A stretch of 64,000 nucleotides of DNA from Sediminivirga luteola (lineage in GTDB: Bacteria > Actinomycetota > Actinomycetes > Actinomycetales > Brevibacteriaceae). The stretch spans positions 62,001 through 126,000 of the forward strand of contig NZ_BMFY01000002.1 in assembly GCF_014639315.1 (NCBI RefSeq). Reading direction: 5' to 3'. The translations under genes and the position numbers were made by a program. Below the pieces are notes generated by a model, which saw only the letters and a program-made list of their open reading frames with translations, was not told the DNA's origin and ran no database searches. This document shows, one piece after another, positions 43,209 to 53,542 of this stretch (position 1 is its first letter; each line of letters starts with the position of its first letter).

Positions 43209-43820
43209 ATGAGGCAGCGCACACCGGCTCAGCTCCTCCGCGGCATCCTGTCCGCCGTGGTGGCGACGCTCCTCGCGCTGCTCTTCCACCTGATGGGCGG
43301 CGGTCCCGCACCGGCCCTCGCCGGGGTCCTGGTGCCGCTGCTGCTCTCCTCCTTCGTCTGCGTGCTGCTGGCCGGACGCGCGCTGTCCCTGACCCGCATC
43401 TCCGTCTCTGTCCTCGCCAGCCAGGCACTCTTCCACCAGCTGTTCCTGCTGGGAGCAACGGGCACTGCCACAGCGGCCGCAGGGACGGTCGCGGACCCGC
43501 ATGCGCACCACGCCGCATCTGCCGCCCTGCTGCAAGCAGTCCCGGCGACCGCGCAGGGCGATGACGCCGGACCGCTCATGTGGCTCTCCCACCTGGTCGC
43601 GGCGACGCTGACCACCACCCTCATCTACCACGGCGAGCGAATCCTCACGGCGCTCCTCCGCCTCGCCCGGCTGATCGGCGCGCTCCTGCCACTGCCGGAG
43701 CCGCCCGCCAGCACCCCGCAGAGCCGGCCCGTCGCCGCGATCGCCTGCAGCGCGCCGGTGTTCGCCCGGTCCGCCGATCTCAGCACGGCACCTGGGCGCG
43801 GACCTCCGCTGAACGACTGA
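43209..43820 (+). CDS. small membrane protein with His-rich loop
   Basis: A 203-residue protein with four or so hydrophobic segments (GILSAVVATLLALLFHLM, LAGVLVPLLLSSFVCVLLAG, ISVSVLASQALFHQLFLLGA and LMWLSHLVAATLTTTLIYHG). The third ends before an Ala/Thr-rich loop containing DPHAHHA. No ribosome site precedes the ATG, so it is probably leaderless. I do not recognise the family. Histidines near the membrane and the PepSY, PCuAC and DyP genes downstream suggest a metal-related role, but the 480-base gap argues against a single operon. Confidence 0.65.
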   Translation: MRQRTPAQLLRGILSAVVATLLALLFHLMGGGPAPALAGVLVPLLLSSFVCVLLAGRALSLTRISVSVLASQALFHQLFLLGATGTATAAAGTVADPHAHHAASAALLQAVPATAQGDDAGPLMWLSHLVAATLTTTLIYHGERILTALLRLARLIGALLPLPEPPASTPQSRPVAAIACSAPVFARSADLSTAPGRGPPLND

Positions 43821-44299
43821 ACACAGCATGAACGGATAAGCAGCGCCGCCGGGATCCCCGGGGCGCACATCAGCGATGCCGGCGTCACCGCCGTTGCCAC
43901 GGCTGCTGAGGTCATCAGCAGCGTCGGCACGCTCTGATCCGTCCGGGCTGTGTTCCGCGCACTCTCTCTGCTCCGCCACGGCGGCTGCGGTGTCACGCGC
44001 TCCGGCTCGCTCCGCTGCACGCCTGACCACAGCCATCCGTGCAGCACGCGACCTCCCGCACGCACCACGAGCTTCAGCCGAGGACGCAGCCGTCCACGGT
44101 CCGGTCCTGGCATGACGCCCGGGTATCACGCAGGGGAACTCGTGGTCGGTGCGATGACCCGCGGCCGAACGTCCCTGGCGGAGCTTTCGACATCGAAGCG
44201 CCCGGCGAATACGGCAGTGCCGCACCGGCCGCTGCCTCGGCGGCGCGCACCCTTCCCGCATGCCCTCCGCGGTCATGCCCAGACCTTGAGAAGAGTCCC
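43821..44299. other. intergenic region before the PepSY gene
   Basis: A 479-base stretch with no convincing coding frame; short open frames on both strands lack a ribosome site and normal codon bias. A part around 43850-43935 reads like the end of a coding sequence in one plus frame (GAHISDAGVTAVATAAEV then stop), but without a start, so a gene remnant is possible. Confidence 0.3.
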
Positions 44300-45754
44300 A
44301 TGACAATCCCGACCCGACCCACCACGGAACGAACCGCGGAGTCCGGCTCGCCCCCGGAACCGGAACCCTGGCTCCTCCCGCTGCTCAAACGCCTCCATTT
44401 CTACGCCGGCCTGTTCATCGGGCCGTTCATCCTGATCGCCGCGCTCTCCGGAGCCGCCTACGCGCTGACCCCGCAACTGGAGAAGATCCTCTACGCCGAG
44501 CAGCTGAACGCCCGGAGCGACGGCCCGCCGCTGCCCCTGGCCGAGCAGATCGCCGCGGCCCACCGGTACGCCGGCACCGGCACCGAGGCGGCCTCCCTCG
44601 CGGCGGTCCGGCCCGCACCGGAGCCCGGAGCCACCACGCGCGTGATGTACCACGATCCCGGGCTGGGCCCCAGCGAGCACCGCGCGGTCTTCGTCGATCC
44701 CGGCACCGGGGAGGTACTCGGCGACCTCACCGTCTACGGCACCTCCGGCGCCCTCCCGCTGCGGAACTGGATCGACCAGCTCCACCGCGGCCTGCATCTG
44801 GGCGACGCGGGCCGGCTGTACAGCGAGTTGGCCGCCTCCTGGCTGTGGGTCATCGCCCTGTCCGGTCTCGGCCTGTGGGCCGCGGCCTGGATCCGAGGGC
44901 ACCGCCGCGGCCTGCTGCGCCCGAACCGCCGGGCGCCCGGACGCTGGCGCACCGTAAGCCTGCACGCCTCCCTGGGGTTCTGGCTCGTCCTCGGCGCCCT
45001 GGCGCTTTCCGCCACCGGCATCACCTGGTCCCAGTACGGCGGTGCGAACGTCTCCCTCCTGCGGGAGCAGCTCGGCTGGCAGACGCCGGCGCTCAGCACC
45101 AGCCTGACCGAGGAGGATGGCGCGGCGGGCGAGACGAGCGGCGACCACGCGCACCACACCCACCAGGCCGGGCCGGCGCCGACGACGCAGCCCGGGGAGG
45201 GGCCGAATCCGGCGACCTTCGATGCGGTGCTCTCGGCCGGCCGCGACGTCAACATCGACACCGGTGAGGTAGAGATCCGTCCCCCGGCCGAAGCCGGCAG
45301 CGCCTGGGTCGTCCAGGAGATCCAGCGCAGCTGGCCCACCCAGGTCGACTCGGTCGCGATCGACGGCCGGACCCTCGACGTCACCGACCGCACGGACTTC
45401 GCCGAGTTCCCGCTCGCGGCCAAGCTCAGCCGCTGGGGCATCGATCTGCACATGGGCTCGATGTTCGGGCTGGCCAACCAGCTGGTCCTACTGGTCCTGG
45501 GACTGGGCATCGCCACGCTCGTGGTGCTCGGCTATCGCATGTGGTGGCAGCGGCGGCCCGGCTTCACCCTGACCGATCCCGCACGGGTCCTGGGCCGCGT
45601 GCCCTGGGCGGCGCGGATCGTCCTGGCGCTCCTGGCCGTGGGCATCGGCGTCCTGCTGCCGCTCTGGGGCTGGAGTCTCCTGGCGTTCCTCGCGTTCGAT
45701 GCGCTCGTGGCCGTACTCGGGCGGCGACGTGCGGGAAGGCGCCCGGCCGCATGA
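44300..45754 (+). CDS. PepSY domain-containing membrane protein
   Basis: A 484-residue PepSY-associated membrane protein. TM1 (LHFYAGLFIGPFILIAALSGAAYAL, with the conserved HFYAGL) is followed by PepSY-like extracytoplasmic segments, further helices near 180-240 and a His-rich loop (SGDHAHHTHQAGP) near 275. The N-terminal PepSY signature (LHRGLHLG) is present. These proteins are found next to iron or copper uptake and heme genes and may act as ferric reductase-like electron donors. Next gene is the PCuAC copper chaperone 113 bases away. Confidence 0.85.
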   Translation: MTIPTRPTTERTAESGSPPEPEPWLLPLLKRLHFYAGLFIGPFILIAALSGAAYALTPQLEKILYAEQLNARSDGPPLPLAEQIAAAHRYAGTGTEAASLAAVRPAPEPGATTRVMYHDPGLGPSEHRAVFVDPGTGEVLGDLTVYGTSGALPLRNWIDQLHRGLHLGDAGRLYSELAASWLWVIALSGLGLWAAAWIRGHRRGLLRPNRRAPGRWRTVSLHASLGFWLVLGALALSATGITWSQYGGANVSLLREQLGWQTPALSTSLTEEDGAAGETSGDHAHHTHQAGPAPTTQPGEGPNPATFDAVLSAGRDVNIDTGEVEIRPPAEAGSAWVVQEIQRSWPTQVDSVAIDGRTLDVTDRTDFAEFPLAAKLSRWGIDLHMGSMFGLANQLVLLVLGLGIATLVVLGYRMWWQRRPGFTLTDPARVLGRVPWAARIVLALLAVGIGVLLPLWGWSLLAFLAFDALVAVLGRRRAGRRPAA

Positions 45755-45867
45755 ACACTCACAGGCAATCGCGCTCACGTGTCCTCCGCGGGATTCACCG
45801 CGCTTTCCGCGATACACAGCCAGCAGATCACGTACATCGCACCGAACACAGCACGAAGGGAACCATC

Positions 45868-46491
45868 ATGATCACCCGTACCGCACGACGCCTCACCGCA
45901 GTCACCGCCGGCGCCCTCGCCGCGGTCCTCCTCACCTCCTGTGCCGGCGGCGCCCAGCCGGAACCGGCCGAGGACGCCCCTGCCGCCGATGCCGTCACGA
46001 TCGACGACGTCTGGGTCAAAGCCGCCGACGAGGGAATGACCTCCGCGTTCGGAGTGCTGCGCAACGCCGCGGAGGAACCCGTGACGGTCGTTGAGGTCCG
46101 CAGCCCGATCTCGCCGATGGAACTGCACGAGACGGTGGAGAACGAGGCCGGCGAGATGCTCATGCGCGAGACCACCGAGTTCTCCCTGCCGGCCGGCGGC
46201 GAGTTCCTGCTGGAACCGGGCGGGAACCATTTCATGCTGATGGACCTCGCCGAACCGGTGCGGCCCGGCGACGAGGTGGCCTTCACCATCGTCTTCGACG
46301 ATGACTCCACCCTGGACTTCTCCGCCGTCGCTAAGGAGTACGGCGGGGCGCAGGAGCACTACGTCCCCGGCGAGGAGGACGAGCACGAGGGGCATGCCGA
46401 TGGTGCCGGCAGCGACAGCGACGAACAGCACGCCGAGGACGAGCACGACGGTCACGGCGAACACGGCGAGGAAGGCCACGACGATGAGTGA
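45868..46491 (+). CDS. copper chaperone PCu(A)C family lipoprotein
   Basis: A 207-residue exported lipoprotein (lipobox LLTSC, Cys near 24) with the PCuAC domain. The copper site reads MELHE, GEMLM and GGNHFMLMDL, the spaced His/Met pattern that binds Cu(I) and delivers it to cytochrome oxidase or other cuproproteins. The C-terminus is a His/Asp/Glu-rich tail (DEHEGHADG...DEHDGHGEHGEEGHDDE) for extra metal binding. Its end overlaps the DyP peroxidase start by 8 bases, so both are co-translated. Confidence 0.9.
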   Translation: MITRTARRLTAVTAGALAAVLLTSCAGGAQPEPAEDAPAADAVTIDDVWVKAADEGMTSAFGVLRNAAEEPVTVVEVRSPISPMELHETVENEAGEMLMRETTEFSLPAGGEFLLEPGGNHFMLMDLAEPVRPGDEVAFTIVFDDDSTLDFSAVAKEYGGAQEHYVPGEEDEHEGHADGAGSDSDEQHAEDEHDGHGEHGEEGHDDE

Positions 46492-47731
46492 CGACCCCCG
46501 CGCCGCCGGGAACCGGGACGCCCACACCGGGCCGCCCGCCGGGCTCCGCAGACGGCAGCTGCTGGGCGGGGCGGCCATCGGCGCCGGGATCCTGGGCGCC
46601 GGGGCCGGCGGTTTCGGCCTGGCCGCCCGCCGGGACGGCACCGCCGAACCACCGCCGGAAGACGCCTACGGCACCGCGACGGTCCCCTTCCACGGGAAGC
46701 ATCAGGCCGGGATCCTCACCACCGGGCAGGCACACGCCACGCTGCTCGCCCTGGACCTGCGGCCCGGCACCGGGCGGGACGATCTGCGGCGGATGATGCG
46801 CCTGCTCTCCCAGGACGCCGCGCGGCTGACCCAGGGCGAGGTGCCGCTCGCCGACAGCGAACCGGAGCTGGCGCTCGTCCCGGCCCGGCTGACGGTGACG
46901 TTCGGGTTCGGGCCCGGCCTCGTCGACACCGCCGGACAGGCCCCGCCGTCCTGGCTCGCGGCGCTGCCGGGGTTCGGCGTCGACCGGCTGGACCCGGCGT
47001 ACTGCGACGGCGATCTGCTGATCGAGGTGGCCGCCGACGACCCCGTCACCGTGGCCCACGCCGTACGGATGCTGCTGAAGGACGCCCGCGCCTTCACCGG
47101 CATCCGCTGGACCCAGAGCGGTTTCCGCCGTGCCCGCGGCACGGAACCCGGTGGGACCACGATGCGGAACCTGTTCGGGCAGATCGACGGCACGGTCAAC
47201 CCGGCGCCCGGCTCGGAGGACTTCGACCAGCTGGTGTGGTGCCGCGAGGGCTGGCTGGCCGACGGCACGAGCCTGGTGATCCGGCGCATCCACATGGACC
47301 TGGAGGGCTGGGACCGGCTGGATCGTCCCGGCCGGGAACAGTCCGTGGGCCGGACCCTCGGCAACGGCGCACCGCTGACCGGCGGGAACGAGCACGACGA
47401 GCCGGACTTCGAGGCGCTGAACGCACAAGGGTTCACCGTGATCCCGCCGTTCGCGCACATCCGCCGGGCCCGCAGTGAGAATCCCCGGGAGCGGATCGTC
47501 CGCCGATCCTACAACTACGACGATCCGCCGCCGGCGGGGCAGATCTCGGACTCGGGGATGATCTTCATGTCCTGCCAGGCCGATGTGGACCGGCAGTTCG
47601 TGCCGATCCAGCGCAGACTGGACGAGCTCGATCTGCTCAACCAGTGGACCACGCCGGTAGGCTCGGCGGTGTTCGCCGTGCCGCCGGGCTGCGGTGCGGA
47701 CGGCTACATCGGGGAGACCCTGCTGGAATAG
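46484..47731 (+). CDS. DyP-type heme peroxidase, Tat-exported
   Basis: A 415-residue dye-decolourising peroxidase. It has a twin-arginine signal (LRRRQLLGGAAIGAG, about residues 20-35), the GXXDG motif (GQIDGTVNP, about residue 228) with catalytic Asp, the proximal heme His in PPFAHIRRARS, and the conserved C-terminal RRSYNYDD. Family members oxidise dyes, lignin or deferrochelatase substrates with H2O2. Coupling to a copper chaperone recalls the copper-linked DyP systems of streptomycetes. The ATG lies inside the end of the PCuAC gene. Confidence 0.94.
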   Translation: MSDDPRAAGNRDAHTGPPAGLRRRQLLGGAAIGAGILGAGAGGFGLAARRDGTAEPPPEDAYGTATVPFHGKHQAGILTTGQAHATLLALDLRPGTGRDDLRRMMRLLSQDAARLTQGEVPLADSEPELALVPARLTVTFGFGPGLVDTAGQAPPSWLAALPGFGVDRLDPAYCDGDLLIEVAADDPVTVAHAVRMLLKDARAFTGIRWTQSGFRRARGTEPGGTTMRNLFGQIDGTVNPAPGSEDFDQLVWCREGWLADGTSLVIRRIHMDLEGWDRLDRPGREQSVGRTLGNGAPLTGGNEHDEPDFEALNAQGFTVIPPFAHIRRARSENPRERIVRRSYNYDDPPPAGQISDSGMIFMSCQADVDRQFVPIQRRLDELDLLNQWTTPVGSAVFAVPPGCGADGYIGETLLE

Positions 47732-47738
47732 GAGAGTC

Positions 47739-48509
47739 ATGGGGCCTGAGGACGTCATCGCGCTGTGGGAACGGCAGCAGGACTCCTATGTGACGCATCG
47801 GCGGTTGCGCTTCGAGACCGCCATGCTGGCCCTGGAAGCCTGGCGGCCGGGACCGGAGCTGATCGTGGACATCGGCTCCGGTCCCGGCTCCTTCAGCCGC
47901 CTGCTGCTGCAGCGATTCCCCTCGGCGCGGGTCATCGCGATCGACCACGATCCCTCGCTGCTGCGGCTGGCCGAGCACAATCTGGCGGAGTTCGGCTCAC
48001 GCGCCGTGATCGCCGATGCGGACCTGACCGATCCCTCGTGGATGCGCGCTGTGGATGCCGATCCGGACGCGATCGTCTCCTCCACTGCGCTGCACTGGCT
48101 GACCACGGGCCAGCTGATGGGGTTGCTGGAACAGCTGGCCCAGGTGCTCCCGGCCGGCCGGCTGTTCCTCAACCTGGATCACTACTCGCAGCTGGCGCCC
48201 GGTTCGCTGCCGGAAGCCGCCGCGATCGCCGATGCCACCCGCCGGCGGGCGGCCGCCGACGCCGCCGGCGTCCCCGACTGGGAAAGCTGGTGGGAGGCGT
48301 TCGCGGATGCGGCCGGGGCGCCGGGCCTGGAGGACCTGCCGGAACTGCTGGCCGAACGCGACCGCCGGTTCAGGGCGCTGGGCCGCGAGGAGGAGGCGCG
48401 CGACGCCTCGCCGGTCTTGCATCTGGAGGGGCTGCGCACCGCCGGGTTCGCGGAGGCCGGGACGCTGTGGCAGCACCTGGACGATTACATCGTCTACGGG
48501 GTGCGCTGA
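47739..48509 (+). CDS. class I SAM-dependent methyltransferase
   Basis: A 256-residue methyltransferase. Motif I VDIGSGPGSFSRLLLQRFP (about residues 42-60), AIDHDPSLL (SAM-ribose acidic loop) and STALHWLTTGQLMGLLEQL, which resembles trans-aconitate methyltransferase (Tam)-type enzymes. It starts 7 bases after the DyP stop with a GGAGAG site, so it could be in the same operon. The substrate is unknown. Confidence 0.85.
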   Translation: MGPEDVIALWERQQDSYVTHRRLRFETAMLALEAWRPGPELIVDIGSGPGSFSRLLLQRFPSARVIAIDHDPSLLRLAEHNLAEFGSRAVIADADLTDPSWMRAVDADPDAIVSSTALHWLTTGQLMGLLEQLAQVLPAGRLFLNLDHYSQLAPGSLPEAAAIADATRRRAAADAAGVPDWESWWEAFADAAGAPGLEDLPELLAERDRRFRALGREEEARDASPVLHLEGLRTAGFAEAGTLWQHLDDYIVYGVR

Positions 48510-48597
48510 ACACTCTGTCCGCCGGCTAGCTGTAGTTCCCCGGCATGGACGGATGCAGGCTCGCGTTCTCCGCAGGCGTTCGCCCCTGCCCTCGGAT

Positions 48598-49563
48598 CTA
48601 CCGCAGGCCCGCCGCGCGCTGGGATTCCTGCAGCGCGGCGGCGGAGGCTCTCAGCTGGGCGGTTTCCGCCGGTGACATCGGCGTCTGGAAGACCGGCCGG
48701 GCACCGGCGGCGGAGACGACGCTGGGCACCGACAGCGCCACGCCGTCGAGGCCCTCCAGCCCGGGGAAGCCTTCCAGCACCGAGCTGACCGGCAGTACGA
48801 CGCGCTCGTCGCGCAGTACCGCTTCGACGATCCGGACGGCGGAGAGGCCGATGGCGTAGTTCGTCGCGCCCTTGCCCTGGATGACCGTGTACGCGGCGGT
48901 CCTGACCTCCTCGGCGATGTCCGCCAGGACCTCGTCGGTGAAGGGCGCCAGCCCGTCGCGGTGCCAGTCCCGCAGGGGCGTCACTCCGATCGTCGCAGTC
49001 GACCACAGCGGGAACTCGGTGTCGCCGTGCTCGCCGACGATATGGGCGTGCACGCTGCGCTGCGCCACGCCGGCGCGGTGCGCCAGGAGCCAGCGCAGCC
49101 GGGCGGTGTCGAGCACGGTGCCGGAGGAGAGCACGCGCTCCGGCGGCAGGCCGGAGATCCGCTGGGCGGCCACGGTGAGCACATCGCAGGGATTGGTGAC
49201 GAGCAGGTACACCGCGTCCGGGGCGCGGGCGATCAGCTGCGGCATGAGTTCCCGCAGGATCCCGACGTTGGTCGCGGCCAGGTCGAGTCGCGTCTGGCCG
49301 GGCTTCTGCTTGGCGCCGGCGGTGATCACGACGACATCGGCCCCCTCGACGACGCCGATGTCCCCGCCACCGGTGATCCCGGCACTGCCGGCGAACTGGC
49401 TGCCGTGCGCCAGGTCGAGGACCTCCGCGCGTGCTTTGGCCGCGTTGAGGTCGTAGAGCGCGATGTGCCGGGCGGCGCCGCGGATCAGCGCGGCATAGGC
49501 GATGCTGGTGCCGACGCTGCCGGCGCCGACGATGGCCAGAGAGGCGTTTCCCGTGGCGGTCAC
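48598..49563 (-). CDS. ldh: L-lactate dehydrogenase
   Basis: A 321-residue NAD-dependent L-lactate dehydrogenase/malate dehydrogenase-superfamily enzyme, reducing pyruvate to L-lactate. Motifs: AIVGAGSVGTSIAYA (NAD), AGAKQKPGQTRLDL with the substrate loop Gln, LVTNPCDVLT, GEHGDTEF with catalytic His, and a C-terminal YAIGLSAVRIVEA. The Gln in the mobile loop (KQKPGQ) points to lactate rather than malate. It is transcribed opposite to the preceding methyltransferase, 88 bases away. Confidence 0.93.
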   Translation of the reverse strand: MTATGNASLAIVGAGSVGTSIAYAALIRGAARHIALYDLNAAKARAEVLDLAHGSQFAGSAGITGGGDIGVVEGADVVVITAGAKQKPGQTRLDLAATNVGILRELMPQLIARAPDAVYLLVTNPCDVLTVAAQRISGLPPERVLSSGTVLDTARLRWLLAHRAGVAQRSVHAHIVGEHGDTEFPLWSTATIGVTPLRDWHRDGLAPFTDEVLADIAEEVRTAAYTVIQGKGATNYAIGLSAVRIVEAVLRDERVVLPVSSVLEGFPGLEGLDGVALSVPSVVSAAGARPVFQTPMSPAETAQLRASAAALQESQRAAGLR

Positions 49564-49665
49564 GCTCCCAGCCTGACACGCCCGCGCCCTCCTGGGAAGG
49601 CCCGTTCCGGCGCCGGGCCGCGGGGGAGGCCGGCCCGGGCGCGGAGCGGAACCGCTCCGTCGATC

Positions 49666-50379
49666 TCAGTCGTGGTCGTCCTGGAGCGCCTGCACGTGCA
49701 CGACGCCGTCGTGCTCGGTCAGCAGCTGCATCAGCTCTTCCTGTACCGGAGCGCTCTGACGGCGCGAGAACCGCAGCGTCGTCTCCACCACGCCGGTGCC
49801 GTCGCGCTCGGTCCGCCGCCGGGCGCGGGACAGGGAGGCCTGATAGCCCAGTTCCGACGCCCGCTGGAGAAGGTCCCGGAGCACCCCGCGGCCGTCCTCG
49901 TACCGGACCGCGTAGACCGCGCTGCCACGCACCGTCGGCAGATGCCGCACGATCAGGTTCACCACCGTCACGGCGGAGAGGTACAGCAGCACGGTGAGCA
50001 CCGCGGCGAAGGGCATCCCGGCGCCGCAGGCCATGCCGACCGCGGCGGTCACCCAGATCGAGGCGGCGGTGGTCAGGCCGGCGACGCTGTTGCGCCGCAC
50101 GAAGATCACGCCGGCGCCTAAGAACCCGATGCCGGTGACGATCTGCGCGGCGATGCGGGAGGGATCGAGCATCACGTCGCTGCCGAGGACCTCCGCGAAG
50201 CCGTAGGCGGAGACCAGGGTGAACAGCGCCGAGCCGAGCCCCACCAGAATGTGCGTGCGGGCACCGGCGCTCTTATGCCGGATCTCCCGCTCCACGCCGA
50301 TGACGGCGGAGAGCACGAAAGCGCACAGCAGGAGCACCGCCTCGGTGGGAGCGCTCTCGGGCCAGAAGGTGATGTTCAT
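49666..50379 (-). CDS. MgtC/SapB family membrane protein
   Basis: A 237-residue MgtC-family protein. The four-helix membrane domain (AVLLLCAFVLSAVIGVEREIRHKSAGARTHILVGLGSALFTLVSAYGF...IVTGIGFLGAGVIFVRRN) has the family's GFLGAG and GLTTAASIW motifs, followed by a cytosolic ACT-like domain of about 90 residues. Family members help with low-magnesium adaptation and intracellular survival. It lies alone between ldh and the polysaccharide exporter. Regulation is not visible. Confidence 0.92.
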   Translation of the reverse strand: MNITFWPESAPTEAVLLLCAFVLSAVIGVEREIRHKSAGARTHILVGLGSALFTLVSAYGFAEVLGSDVMLDPSRIAAQIVTGIGFLGAGVIFVRRNSVAGLTTAASIWVTAAVGMACGAGMPFAAVLTVLLYLSAVTVVNLIVRHLPTVRGSAVYAVRYEDGRGVLRDLLQRASELGYQASLSRARRRTERDGTGVVETTLRFSRRQSAPVQEELMQLLTEHDGVVHVQALQDDHD

Positions 50380-50461
50380 GGTCCGTCCCCTCGTCCACCG
50401 CCAGGATACGGCGCGCCCCTGGTGGGACGACGTGCCGCCTCGCCGTGTCAGGCAGCGGACC

Positions 50462-51244
50462 TCAGCTGTTCTGGCTCTTCTCGTAGGCCTTGACGACTTC
50501 GTCCGTGTCGCCGTCCATCATCAGCACGCCCTTTTCGATCCAGATCACCCGCGAGCAGGTGTCACGGATGGAACGCATCGAGTGCGAGACCAGGAACACC
50601 GTGCCGGCGGCCTCGCGGATGGCGCGGATGCGCGCTTCGCTCTTGCGCTGGAAGCGCCGGTCTCCCACCGAGAGAGCCTCGTCGACGATGAGGATCTCGT
50701 GTTCCTTGGCGGTGGCGATGGCGAACTTCAGCCGCGCCGACATCCCGGAGGAGTAGGTGCGCATCGGCATGTCGATGAAGTCCCGGATCCCGGTGAAATC
50801 GACGATCTCCTCGAACTGCGACTCGATCTCCTTGCGGCTCAGGCCCATCGCCAGACCGCCGAGGATGATGTTCCGCTCGCCGGAGAGCTCGTTCATCAGC
50901 GCCGCGCCCACGCCGAGCAGGCTGGGCCGCGATTTGGCGTAGACGGCACCCGAGGTGACCGGCGTGAGCCCGGTGATGGCGCGCATCAGCGTGGACTTCC
51001 CTGAGCCATTGGAGCCGATCACGCCGATGCTCTCGTTCTCGTAGGCGATGAACGAGACGCCCTTGAGCGCCTGCACGGTCTTGGTAGCCCGGCCCCGTTC
51101 GAAGAGCCGGGAGGCCCCGGCGCCGAGTCGTTTTCCGGTGGCCAGCACGCGGTAGTCGACCTTGACGTCGTCGACGATGACCACCGGCGTGCGCGCGCTG
51201 TCGTTCACGGCGTCCTGTCCCTCGTCCCTGGCGGTGTCAGTCAT
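50462..51244 (-). CDS. polysaccharide/teichoic acid ABC exporter ATPase (TagH-like)
   Basis: A 260-residue ABC ATPase of the polysaccharide-exporting type. Walker A GSNGSGKST, the LMNELSGERNIILGGLAMGL block, signature SSGMSARLKFAIATA, Walker B ILIVDEALSVGD and SHSMRSIRDTCSRV, all as in TagH/RfbE. It drives export of a surface glycan with the permease in the overlapping gene upstream. No glycosyltransferase genes are adjacent, so the exported polymer cannot be named. Confidence 0.92.
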   Translation of the reverse strand: MTDTARDEGQDAVNDSARTPVVIVDDVKVDYRVLATGKRLGAGASRLFERGRATKTVQALKGVSFIAYENESIGVIGSNGSGKSTLMRAITGLTPVTSGAVYAKSRPSLLGVGAALMNELSGERNIILGGLAMGLSRKEIESQFEEIVDFTGIRDFIDMPMRTYSSGMSARLKFAIATAKEHEILIVDEALSVGDRRFQRKSEARIRAIREAAGTVFLVSHSMRSIRDTCSRVIWIEKGVLMMDGDTDEVVKAYEKSQNS

Positions 51245-52091
51245 CGCGCCCGTACCGTTCCTCGGCCTGCCAGAAGAACACCACGCCGATGACGAAGAGC
51301 ACCACGGCCCAGAGGCTCACGTGCAGCCAGTACTGTTCCGGGATGGCGTAGTCCGGCAGCAGGATGCCGCGCATGATCGCCAGGATGTTGTAGAGCGGGT
51401 GCCAGTCGAAGACCACCTGCAGCCCCGGGTGGTCCCGCACGATGTTCATCGGGTCGAAGAACACGCCGGAGGTGTAGAAGATCATCCGGGAGATGAACGG
51501 GATGAACTGGCTCAGGTCCCGCACGTGCACCGTCAGCCTGGCCGCGATCAGGCCGACGCCGGTGTTGAGGACGAAGAAGATCGCCAGCAGCGGGATCAGC
51601 AGCAGCCACAGCACGTCCGGCCGGGCACCCCAGATCATGGTCAGCGCGATCATCAGCGCCAGGGTCGGCACGAAGTTCATCAGCTGCTGGATGACCGTCG
51701 CCAGCGGCAGCACCATGCGCGGGAAGGGCAGCGACTGCACGAGCGCCGAATTGCTGATGATCGACTTCGCGCCCTGGTTGAGCGAGCTGTTGAAGAACTC
51801 CAGCGCGAAGACGCCGATGACCAGGAACGGCACGAAGTTGTCAGGACGCGAGGCCGCCAGGATCAGACCGAAGACGAGGCCGTAGACGATGGCGGAGAAA
51901 CACGGCCGCAACAGCACCCACAGCATGCCGAGCCGGTTGCGCTCGTTCTCGCTCTGGATGCGGAACCGCGCCAGGGAGATGGTGAAGTCACGGCGGCGCC
52001 AGACCTGCACGAGGTAGTGGTGCAGGGGCGGCCGGCCACCGACCTTCGCCAGGCCGTGCGCCTCCGCCAGCTCACTCGCGCTCATTGACAT
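51237..52091 (-). CDS. polysaccharide/teichoic acid ABC exporter permease (TagG-like)
   Basis: A 284-residue ABC-2 permease. After an N-terminal region (YLVQVWRRRDFTISLARFRIQSENERNRLGMLWVLLRP) come six hydrophobic segments, with the typical FYTSGVFF and VFDWHPLYNIL stretch near the C-terminus. It forms the membrane part of a TagGH-type glycan exporter with the ATPase downstream (8-base overlap). I chose ATG 52091 after GGGAG; an ATG two codons downstream is equally possible. Secreted polymer unknown. Confidence 0.9.
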   Translation of the reverse strand: MSMSASELAEAHGLAKVGGRPPLHHYLVQVWRRRDFTISLARFRIQSENERNRLGMLWVLLRPCFSAIVYGLVFGLILAASRPDNFVPFLVIGVFALEFFNSSLNQGAKSIISNSALVQSLPFPRMVLPLATVIQQLMNFVPTLALMIALTMIWGARPDVLWLLLIPLLAIFFVLNTGVGLIAARLTVHVRDLSQFIPFISRMIFYTSGVFFDPMNIVRDHPGLQVVFDWHPLYNILAIMRGILLPDYAIPEQYWLHVSLWAVVLFVIGVVFFWQAEERYGRDD

Positions 52092-52196
52092 GGGACTCCC
52101 GGTTCCGGCAGGTGCAGCTTGCTCGATTCTACGCAACAGAGAGCTAGTGTACGCGCCGGAACCGGGTGCCTCTTAAGCAGACCCGTGAGGTCTTCG

Positions 52197-53219
<1,023 letters not shown>

Positions 53220-53542
53220 GGCTGCTCCTCGAAACTCTCACGTCCCGCGCGGGCGCGGGCTGCGGCGGTGGCAAGCCCGCCTCCTGTTGCGGGCCGACGC
53301 CTGTCACCCTACCGCATCGGCGGCTGCGGCCGGCGGGCCCCGTGGCGCGTTGCGGACGGCCCTTCGCGCACGCCTGGTCGCGGGTGCATCGCCGGCTCAT
53401 CGGCGCTGGTGGCCGCGTGGAAAGACACCGTGGAAAGACACCGCCGCGGGCCAGCCGGCGAAGAGACCGGACCCGGACGACTCGCTACGGCGAACGAAAC
53501 GATGTCACCGGCCGTTCATCTTCGTTTGGATAGTCTTCGGAC
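53220..53542. other. divergent promoter region fba / MFS transporter
   Basis: A 323-base gap. It contains a 13-base tandem duplication (CGTGGAAAGACAC at 53416-53428, again at 53429-53441). No gene is visible; one short plus frame has poor codon bias. The last bases before the MFS ATG (TAGTCTTCGGAC) carry no Shine-Dalgarno site and could be a leaderless promoter. Confidence 0.4.

Noticed and set aside
43625-44113. Minus-strand frame overlapping the small membrane protein
   Set aside because: No ribosome site and the composition of a shadow frame.
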